NCBI RefSeq assembly: GCF_964253085.1
Contig: NZ_CAXUQH020000001.1
Location: 372,001-436,000 of the forward strand
Direction: 5' to 3'
DNA length: 64,000 nucleotides
Source of the DNA: Paenibacillus_E sp964253085
Lineage (GTDB): Bacteria; Bacillota; Bacilli; Paenibacillales; NBRC-103111
This document shows, piece after piece, positions 57,893 to 64,000 of this stretch (its first letter is position 1; each line of letters begins with the position of its first letter). A program made the translations under genes and the position numbers. Below the pieces are notes generated by a model, which worked only from the letters and a program-made list of their open reading frames with translations, was not told the DNA's origin and searched no databases.

Positions 57893-59293
57893 ATGGATTT
57901 GACCCAATGGATCCGCGAGAGGCTGCAAGATCGTTTAGATATGGTCTCGCAAAGGATTGAGCAGGATGACTTCATCTGCACAATTTACTATATGATGGAT
58001 GCGATTGATTTGGAGATGCTGCAAACGCATGTACTGCGTAAGTTGCTGCAGCCATATCCGGGACGTAGTGACGAGCGTCTCCAAAGCATATTCCAGAGTT
58101 ACACGTTTTTTCCGACGACTTATTCCGTTGCACATACGCCAGAAAAAGCGTTAGAAGGCTTATTGGACGGGTATGTCTTACTCTGTATTTCCGGTGAGAC
58201 AGCGGGCGTCTTGTTCCCATTTCCTCAAAAAGCGAAGCGAGTAGTTAGTATTTCTGAGAATGAGAAGACGATTCGAGGTCCGAAGGAATCCTTCGTAGAA
58301 GATGTATGGACGAACTTGTCACTCATCCGTCAGCGTATCAAAAGCGAAAATCTTGTCGTTGAGCAATTTATTATCGGGAGTGAATCACGAACCATTGTTC
58401 TTCTGGTCTATATGAATGGTCGCTGTGCCCCTGATATGGTGCAGCAATTTAAAACGAAACTTGGGGAGATTCGAACGGACCGTGTTCCGGGCAGCAGCTT
58501 TCTAGAAGAGTTACTAGACGATCGTCTTATATCTCCATTTCCTAAAATGCTGAATACAGAGAGACCTGATGTTGTGGTTTCTTCGTTATTTGAAGGACGC
58601 TTGGCGTTGCTGACAGACGGAACACCAAGTAATTTGGTCGCCCCTGCGACCTTATTGTCGTTTATGCAGTCGGCAGAGGATTATTATCAGCGCTATTTCT
58701 TCAGTAGTTGGATCCGTCTGCTGCGATACATTTTTTTCGTTGTCAGTCTAGTTTTGCCATCAGCTTATGTGGCCATTACGACCTTTCATCCAGAGATGCT
58801 TCCCTATAATATGCTGATCTCTTTGGCCGCAAGCAGGGATATTGTACCATTCCCAGCGATCTTGGAGGCCTTAATTATGGAGGTAACGTTTGAAGTTATG
58901 CGAGAAGCGGGGCAGCGTATCCCTACAACCATGGGACAGACGATCTCCATCGTCGGAGCCATTGTCATAGGGGAAGCGGCTGTTCAGGCAGGCATCGTGA
59001 GTGCGCCAATGGTTATTATTGTTGCCCTCACTGGAATTTCTTCCTTTGTTGTACCGCATTTCTCACTTACCTTGACGATTCGAATCCTGAGATTCGCGCT
59101 ATTGTTTATCTCGGCCATATTTGGGCTTCTCGGATTATTGATTGGGGTCTTTTTTATTTATATTCATTTGTTATCGATGGAGTCTTATGGCACGCCTTAT
59201 CTTTCTCCGTTCATTCCTTTTAAGTCTGAACAGATGAGGGATGCCGCTGGCCGATTTCCTTGGACGAATTGGATTAGCAAGAAACGACCTTGA
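57893..59293 (+). CDS. Germinant receptor subunit, GerA family (second locus)
   Basis: 466 residues, same layout as the GerA at 55587: soluble N-terminal half, then VPFPAILEALIMEVTFEVMREAGQRIP and TMGQTISIVGAIVIGEAAVQAGIVS within the membrane part. The two GerA proteins share the family core but differ strongly in their N-terminal halves, so they belong to different receptors. The ATG at 57893 has AAGGAAG 8 bases upstream; the longer GTG-started frame is disregarded. It overlaps the start region of the gerC-type gene's upstream frame. Confidence 0.94.
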   Translation: MDLTQWIRERLQDRLDMVSQRIEQDDFICTIYYMMDAIDLEMLQTHVLRKLLQPYPGRSDERLQSIFQSYTFFPTTYSVAHTPEKALEGLLDGYVLLCISGETAGVLFPFPQKAKRVVSISENEKTIRGPKESFVEDVWTNLSLIRQRIKSENLVVEQFIIGSESRTIVLLVYMNGRCAPDMVQQFKTKLGEIRTDRVPGSSFLEELLDDRLISPFPKMLNTERPDVVVSSLFEGRLALLTDGTPSNLVAPATLLSFMQSAEDYYQRYFFSSWIRLLRYIFFVVSLVLPSAYVAITTFHPEMLPYNMLISLAASRDIVPFPAILEALIMEVTFEVMREAGQRIPTTMGQTISIVGAIVIGEAAVQAGIVSAPMVIIVALTGISSFVVPHFSLTLTIRILRFALLFISAIFGLLGLLIGVFFIYIHLLSMESYGTPYLSPFIPFKSEQMRDAAGRFPWTNWISKKRP

Positions 59294-59313
59294 TCAATCA
59301 GGGAGGGGCTGCC

Positions 59314-60483
59314 ATGTTGCGAAATATAAAGCGTGTCGTTGTTATGCTGGTGCTTATCACGGCTGTCCCAACAGGGTTAACCGGATGCTGGTCCAAACAA
59401 GAACTCAATGACCGCACCTTCGTATCGACGATGCTTGTTGATTTGAACGAAGATGGACAGACCGAAGTTTCTACGCTGTTCATGTTGCCAAATCGCATAT
59501 CTAATGGAGTCAATTCGAATAGTGTTAATCAAAAACCGTTCGTATCGATTTCGGGCAAAGGCTCCGATGTCGCTGAGGCGCTCCAGCATATTCAGGCGGA
59601 GTTACCTAGATCGGTTACGTGGGGACAGATGCAAGTCGTCGTGATTGGTGATCGTTTCGCACGTGCAGGGTTGACCCCTCTGTTTGATCATTTGATTCGT
59701 GCAACGGACTTCAGGTTGCCGATCTATGTGTTTTATTTCAACGGCCTCGCCAGGAATCTAGCGAAGTTAGAATCTGTGTTTGAGCGGTTCCCCACTGAAA
59801 TTTGGCGAGAATCAGCGCATACCAAGCGAATTCCTCCAATCAGAATCCGAGAATTATTATATGCCCAATGGAATAACTTAGGGGACTCTTATATTCCGGA
59901 GTTAAGTTTGCGTGATCTTAAGCTGCTGACAGAAGCCAAGACGGTGAAGTGGTCGGGGGTTGGGGGCGCTGCCATCATGAAAAATGGCACTGTTACAGGT
60001 AGATTTACGAATGAAGAAACGATGGGCATTTTAATCATGATGAACCGGATTCCTGAGATGATCATTACGGGGAAACTCCCAGATAAAAAGGGTGTTTTTA
60101 GCGCCAGGCTCATTGATGTGAAGCATAAAACGCGAGCGATTCGCAGCGGAAGCAAGGTCACCATTCAGGTATCTATTCAGGCAAAATCAGATCTCATTTC
60201 CATTGAATCCAATATGAATTTAAACGCGCCAGAGAATATCACAATCGTGGAGAGGGCAGTGAGTGATCGTATTCGACAACTGGTTCAATCTGCGACTGAG
60301 AAAGCGCAAGATCATCAGGCCGATGTTTTTCAGTGGAGCGAATTAGTTAAATATAAATACCCCGGGATATGGCAGGAATGGGCGGAAAACCCCCGCGAGA
60401 TGATGTTTACACATACAGATCCTGAAATACATGTTCATGTGGTTTTGCGAAGCACGGGCATAAGCCGCTCAGCGAAACTTTGA
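59314..60483 (+). CDS. Germinant receptor lipoprotein, Ger(x)C family (second locus)
   Basis: 389 residues. Signal peptide with lipobox TGLTGCWSK, then FVSTMLVDLNEDGQTEV and a domain order like the gene at 53393. The middle contains SARLIDVKHKTRAIRSGSKVTIQVSIQAKSDLI and the end a long helix (VSDRIRQLVQSATEKAQ). GGGAGGGG lies 5 bases before the ATG at 59314. Here the C-type gene is second in the operon, before a small gene and the B-type gene. Confidence 0.93.
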   Translation: MLRNIKRVVVMLVLITAVPTGLTGCWSKQELNDRTFVSTMLVDLNEDGQTEVSTLFMLPNRISNGVNSNSVNQKPFVSISGKGSDVAEALQHIQAELPRSVTWGQMQVVVIGDRFARAGLTPLFDHLIRATDFRLPIYVFYFNGLARNLAKLESVFERFPTEIWRESAHTKRIPPIRIRELLYAQWNNLGDSYIPELSLRDLKLLTEAKTVKWSGVGGAAIMKNGTVTGRFTNEETMGILIMMNRIPEMIITGKLPDKKGVFSARLIDVKHKTRAIRSGSKVTIQVSIQAKSDLISIESNMNLNAPENITIVERAVSDRIRQLVQSATEKAQDHQADVFQWSELVKYKYPGIWQEWAENPREMMFTHTDPEIHVHVVLRSTGISRSAKL

Positions 60484-60505
60484 ATTCGAAAGGAGATCAC
60501 AGTCC

Positions 60506-60727
60506 TTGTTGTATGTAATCATAGGTATTGGTTGTATCCTGATCTATCAAATCTCGTTGCTTCGACGTCAATCTGCAAGCCCGAAAGAAAGGAGAATTGC
60601 TCTGTCGGTTACCGGTGCCGCGTTTGTTTTTGGCACCATCAGTATCTTCTGGCCGGAGTGGGTAAATCCCAGTCACGCGATTCATTTGCTATTTGAGCCG
60701 ATTCAAAGCTTCATTACTCAAAGATAG
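60506..60727 (+). CDS. Small two-helix membrane protein in the second ger operon
   Basis: 73 residues with two hydrophobic helices (YVIIGIGCILIYQISLL and LSVTGAAFVFGTISIFW) joined by a short basic loop. The start is TTG at 60506 or 60509 after AAAGGAG. It ends 20 bases before the gerB-type start and has tight operon spacing, so it is probably a minor receptor subunit, like the small D-type proteins seen with some ger operons. That role is inference from size and position. Confidence 0.7.
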   Translation: MLYVIIGIGCILIYQISLLRRQSASPKERRIALSVTGAAFVFGTISIFWPEWVNPSHAIHLLFEPIQSFITQR

Positions 60728-60747
60728 GCATGCAGGGAGGCGGCAAG

Positions 60748-61863
60748 GTGAAGCAGCAAGGAACAGTGACAGGACTGCAGTTGGGTGCCTTGACCTTTGT
60801 GTTCGTATTTTCAACCACGATAGCCTTTCTCATCAGTCCTCTTGCGGGTGCGGTCTCCTTTGATGGCGGATGGTGCATCCTACTTGCCTCGATCTGTGGC
60901 ACAGGGCTTGCGACCCTCAGCCTCCGATTTGCTCTGCGCCAACCCTCGAACTATCTTGGTGAGTACGGCGGCACCATCATAAACAAGTACTTGCATAAAG
61001 GTATTCTGTTGCTGGTGTCATTCTTTTTTCTACATTTGGCCTCTTATATTTTGCGCGAGTTTACCGACTTCTTCATACCGACTTATTTGCGGGAAACACC
61101 GCCCGTCGCTGTTGCTGTGCTGGTTATGGCTGCCGTTGCATCTTTGACCCAATCCGGGGTCTCAACTGTGTTCAGATTTGCCCAGGGGTGCTTTTTATTT
61201 ATAGGCGTGCTGTTCGTGTTCAAACCATTATTTTTTCTTACGGCTATGGATACACCCATGTGGTACGAGTTTACGCGTATTCATGATTGGAAGGCACTGT
61301 GGGCTCAAACGTATGCCATGATCCCATGGTATGGCGAATTAATTATGTTCTCGTATATCGTCCCAGAGCTAAATACCAAGCAAAAAAACCGCAAAATCAT
61401 TTGGATAGGATCCTTGGCGGGCACTTACATACTTCTTGTAGAATTTCTGTTAATGATGTTTTTCTTCGGGCCTAAGCTTGGGGCTACATTAAGGTATCCT
61501 GCGCTAGAGCTTACGGGATTCCTGCATTTAGGCGACTTTCTACGCAACACAGATGCGCTAATTGTCTCGATCTGGTTCACTGGCTATTTCATTAAGCTGA
61601 GTATTATTTTTACGATAGGGACGCTGCTTTGCTCGCAAGCCCTGTCGCTAAGTACTTACAAACCAATTACATTCTCGCTGGCGGCCATTGTCGTCTTGCT
61701 GTCACTTATTTTAGCTAAGAATCCCGTAGAGCTGGCGGAATATTTTAATAGCAGCTGGGCTACCTTTGCCCTATTCATCGAGGGTTTGTTCTTCATCTAT
61801 CCGGTTGTCTTCTGGATAAAAAGCAGAAGAGCCCGTATTAATCAACCAGCTCCCAAACCGTGA
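60748..61863 (+). CDS. Germinant receptor permease subunit, GerB family (second locus)
   Basis: 371 residues with about ten membrane helices of the endospore-germination permease group (VTGLQLGALTFVFVFSTTIAFLISPLAG at the start; QTYAMIPWYGELIMFSYIVPELN in the middle). The GTG at 60748 is chosen because AGGGAGG lies 7 bases upstream; the ATG at 60730 has only a weak site. Last gene of an operon in the order A-C-small-B. Confidence 0.92.
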   Translation: MKQQGTVTGLQLGALTFVFVFSTTIAFLISPLAGAVSFDGGWCILLASICGTGLATLSLRFALRQPSNYLGEYGGTIINKYLHKGILLLVSFFFLHLASYILREFTDFFIPTYLRETPPVAVAVLVMAAVASLTQSGVSTVFRFAQGCFLFIGVLFVFKPLFFLTAMDTPMWYEFTRIHDWKALWAQTYAMIPWYGELIMFSYIVPELNTKQKNRKIIWIGSLAGTYILLVEFLLMMFFFGPKLGATLRYPALELTGFLHLGDFLRNTDALIVSIWFTGYFIKLSIIFTIGTLLCSQALSLSTYKPITFSLAAIVVLLSLILAKNPVELAEYFNSSWATFALFIEGLFFIYPVVFWIKSRRARINQPAPKP

Positions 61864-61881
61864 AGCGGTCTATGACTCCGA

Positions 61882-61910
61882 TTTCTTTCATACATTTTGA
61901 ATGAAAGAAA
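61882..61910 (+). terminator. Hairpin after the second ger operon
   Basis: TTTCTTTCAT / ATGAAAGAAA with a 9-base loop. There is no strong U tract after it, so termination may be partial. Its presence argues against the ATG at 61897 as the next gene's start. Confidence 0.5.
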
Positions 61911-61935
61911 GGCGTGCGGAGGAGGGACCTGCAAG

Positions 61936-62769
61936 ATGATAGAGACGCGAATAACAGTGAAGGAAGAGCATCTTTTCTGGCTTGAGGTGCTAGAAGATCA
62001 TGCGCATTTTCTGAGGGATTATTTATCTCCAGTGGAAATCAAGTGGTGGCAGGAAGCTGAGAGGTTCATCCCGCAATTTCAAGAGGCTATCCAACAGGCG
62101 AAAGGGTTATCACCGATAGATACAGCTGATTCTCCGAACATGCAGGCTTTCGCGAGACATGTATACCCCCTAGCAGACGCATATTGCAGGCTTGAAGGAC
62201 ACATGCAGCATTTGCGGTTGTGGAATCGCGTCAATCTGAATTTAACGCCCTCTTACTTTAATGGGACCATTAATGAAAACAGAGAGTATTTGCGGCAACT
62301 CACGTACTGGATGCAAGGAGTTCCCGCTGTACCTTTGAAACTGACTCAATTGTTGGATCTCTGGCTTGAGGATCAGCTAGGGCATGCCGTGCTGCTTAAT
62401 GGGCTGCTGGACCCTGTGGAGCGAATACTTGGTCTAGAGACGGATAAATTTGCTTCGCTTTTCTCGTCCTATATGACGAAAAATCGCGCCATGCAAGGTT
62501 ATTTGCGGTTCACACCGCCAGGCTTCCCAGCGGAGATTCAATTTGCTAAGGAAGTATTAGGAACTGTGAAAGCATTCTATGATTTCGTACAGCGAATCGT
62601 TGTTCAATATCGCAATGCTCAATTGCTATCGAAATCGACACTGCGTTTTCTAGAACACCATTTTCCGGAGTCGTGCTATTTCATGCGCAAGCTCACTGAA
62701 TTCATACCTGACGCGCCGCCACTCGGTCACTGTCCGCTAACTCGGCCTTCGCTTATGCCGAACGATTAG
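61936..62769 (+). CDS. DUF2935 protein
   Basis: 277 residues, mostly helical. It contains two related halves, each a four-helix-bundle-like unit: the first starts with EEHLFWLEVLEDHAHFLRDYLSP, with Glu and His residues that could bind metal as in haemerythrin-like folds; the second includes LEDQLGHAVLLNGLLDPVE. The family is common in spore formers and clostridia but has no defined function. The ATG at 61936 has GGAGGAGGG upstream. Its stop overlaps the convergent thioesterase gene by 4 bases. Confidence 0.85.
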   Translation: MIETRITVKEEHLFWLEVLEDHAHFLRDYLSPVEIKWWQEAERFIPQFQEAIQQAKGLSPIDTADSPNMQAFARHVYPLADAYCRLEGHMQHLRLWNRVNLNLTPSYFNGTINENREYLRQLTYWMQGVPAVPLKLTQLLDLWLEDQLGHAVLLNGLLDPVERILGLETDKFASLFSSYMTKNRAMQGYLRFTPPGFPAEIQFAKEVLGTVKAFYDFVQRIVVQYRNAQLLSKSTLRFLEHHFPESCYFMRKLTEFIPDAPPLGHCPLTRPSLMPND

Positions 62770-63158
62770 ACGAAATGCGTTCGTAATGCCGCCGGGGCCT
62801 CCCGGCTTTTGCGCGTTGTGCTGTCCATCGTCACGCTGGTCACAAGTGCATCTGCACACAGTTCGCCTTGCTGGTTACGAATCTCTTGTTGCAGCACATA
62901 GCTGGAGCTGCCGATCTTCTCCGGGCGGCAGCTCACCGTTAGATGCTCACCTTGCTTGCATTCTTTACGATAATTGATGTTGATATTGACGGTTACCGTT
63001 TGAATACCAAGGGCATCAAAAGTCTCGTAAGATAGCTCACAGGCCTCATACCACTCTTCACGCCCCCATTCGAGGTACTCCAAATATTTGGCATTATTTA
63101 CATGACCATTCACATCAATTTCAGTGGAGCGGACAATGATTGCTAGCTTTGTTTCCAT
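62766..63158 (-). CDS. Acyl-CoA/acyl-ACP thioesterase, hotdog fold (4HBT)
   Basis: 130 residues. The active-site segment STEIDVNGHVNNAKYLEYLEWGREEW carries the Asp and the HVNN motif of the 4-hydroxybenzoyl-CoA/YbgC/FatA-type thioesterases. It probably hydrolyses an acyl thioester; chain length unknown. AAAGGAG lies about 10 bases before the ATG. Convergent with the DUF2935 gene. Confidence 0.88.
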   Translation of the reverse strand: METKLAIIVRSTEIDVNGHVNNAKYLEYLEWGREEWYEACELSYETFDALGIQTVTVNININYRKECKQGEHLTVSCRPEKIGSSSYVLQQEIRNQQGELCADALVTSVTMDSTTRKSREAPAALRTHFV

Positions 63159-63402
63159 ATGTGTGATCTCCTTTTGTTTTGAATGACTAGTATGAAAGGG
63201 TGCGGGAACCGGTAACCGCCGAACCGCAGTACGCGCTGTAACTCGTAACCCAAATACAACGTGGCATTCGACAGTGGGAAGGGCAATAGATGCAGATGTC
63301 TATCCTCTAACATTCACTATTATAGCTTTCCCGGTAGGGGGATAACCAGTAGCGACTCATAAGGCACCAACATTTGGGGAAACTATGCGATGCGTGTTTA
63401 TG

Positions 63403-63438
63403 CGTACCCAAGTGTGGGTAGTAGTGGGTATGGGTACG
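63403..63438 (+). other. Hairpin in the fumC leader
   Basis: CGTACCCA / TGGGTACG with a 20-base loop, about 48 bases before the fumC start. The rest of 63159-63402 holds nothing I recognise. Confidence 0.4.
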
Positions 63439-63485
63439 GTACTAAGTAAAGATGTGTTAGTTTGGCATGACCTAGGAGGGAACAT

Positions 63486-64000
63486 ATGACGCAAGAATAT
63501 CGCATAGAACGTGATACCATGGGGGAAATCAGAGTACCTGTGGATAAGTTATGGGGGGCACAGACACAGCGCAGCTTCGAAAATTTCAAAATCGGTACGG
63601 AGCGGATGCCGCCACGCTTGATAAGCGCTTTTGCACTGCTCAAAAAAGCAGCCGCTCACGTTAACCGTGACCTCGGCGGTTTGCCGCCGGAGAAAGCGGA
63701 GGCGATCTCTCAAGCGGCGGATGAAATCGTACAAGGCCGATGGAACGACGAGTTCCCGCTTGTCGTCTGGCAGACGGGCAGCGGCACGCAGTCGAACATG
63801 AACGTCAACGAGGTGATCGCCCACCGAGGCAACGAACTGCTCGGGGAGGGCGCTCCGCGCATCCATCCCAACGATGATGTGAATCGTTCGCAGAGCTCGA
63901 ACGATACGTTCCCGACCGCAATGCACGTTGCCGGTGTCATCGCGGTAGAGCAAGAGCTGCTGCCTGCGCTGGAGTTGCTGCAGGCGACGCTATACACCAA
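63486..64000 (+). CDS. fumC: Class II fumarate hydratase FumC (N-terminal part, cut by window edge)
   Basis: The 171 codons present read YRIERDTMGEIRVPVDKLWGAQTQRS, VVWQTGSGTQSNMNVNEVIAHR and IHPNDDVNRSQSSNDTFPTAMH, the first two substrate-binding regions of class II fumarase, which interconverts fumarate and L-malate in the TCA cycle. The SGTQSNMN and NDDVNRSQSSND motifs favour fumarase over aspartase. AGGAGGG lies 5 bases before the ATG. Confidence 0.95.
   Translation, partial: MTQEYRIERDTMGEIRVPVDKLWGAQTQRSFENFKIGTERMPPRLISAFALLKKAAAHVNRDLGGLPPEKAEAISQAADEIVQGRWNDEFPLVVWQTGSGTQSNMNVNEVIAHRGNELLGEGAPRIHPNDDVNRSQSSNDTFPTAMHVAGVIAVEQELLPALELLQATLYT

Noticed and set aside
1..64000. tRNA, rRNA, insertion sequences, prophage, origin or attachment sites
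   Set aside because: I looked for tRNA T-loop patterns, transposase or integrase motifs, terminal inverted repeats with target duplications and DnaA-box clusters and saw none. A tRNAscan-SE and ISfinder run would be decisive.

Overview
The window looks like a chromosomal segment of an endospore-forming Paenibacillus-type bacterium (Bacillales). Pointers are two complete gerA/gerB/gerC-type germinant-receptor loci, a YaaH/SleL-type LysM plus GH18 cortex hydrolase, S-layer-homology and bacterial Ig-like secreted proteins, strong GGAGG ribosome-binding sites with frequent GTG/TTG starts, and Bacillus-style regulation (TPP riboswitch, XylR operator, intrinsic terminators). I see no rRNA, tRNA, insertion sequence, prophage or CRISPR array. 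It reads as ordinary chromosome with some unusual genes.

Layout. 1-6.1 kb: start of a UvrD/Rep helicase (cut by the edge), a YihY membrane protein, UvsE, a short pyruvate kinase, an AraC regulator, a DUF3105 protein. 6.3-11 kb: a chemoreceptor, then a TPP riboswitch with terminator controlling the ykoE-ykoD-ykoC thiamine-precursor ECF transporter. 11-19.3 kb: an SLH protein, a FadR-type regulator, an Fsr-type MFS exporter, a 25-residue CDGSH-like peptide gene with its own promoter and a Fur-like box, a nitroreductase, psuK-psuG, a WGxxGxxG-like protein. 19.4-28.6 kb: a protein of about ten BIG2-like repeats, SleL, a TetR regulator with an SDR-hydrolase fusion sharing a TAGTAC-N6-GTACTA operator, a duplicated YiaAB protein, a pair of exported proteins. 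28.9-31.6 kb: divergent xylA/xylR. 31.7-36.8 kb: an HPP-like membrane protein, a compact Crp/Fnr regulator, and divergent hmp and a PyrD-like protein fused to a duplicated membrane domain, with a perfect TGTGA-N6-TCACA site between them.

37-53 kb: azoreductase, the aguA-aguB putrescine route with a LysE exporter, a second chemoreceptor, an ANT(6)-like nucleotidyltransferase, an ankyrin protein, PadR/DUF2812, EthD, MFS, a CDGSH protein, YkvA, ilvE with a divergent LysR regulator, a THUMP-type RNA methyltransferase, a DUF3298 protein. 53-64 kb: the two ger loci, a DUF2935 protein, a thioesterase, and the start of fumC.

Most promising for novelty: (1) the hmp / PyrD-like-membrane-fusion / compact Crp-Fnr neighbourhood, where the regulator's recognition helix, the DNA site and its position relative to the hmp promoter agree; (2) the 25-residue CDGSH-like peptide; (3) the TetR circuit, with an apparently leaderless tetR message and a fusion gene carrying a perfect 16-bp-arm hairpin inside its coding sequence; (4) three families of intergenic repeats, one recurring at five places. 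Function statements are from motif recognition by eye; no database search was run.
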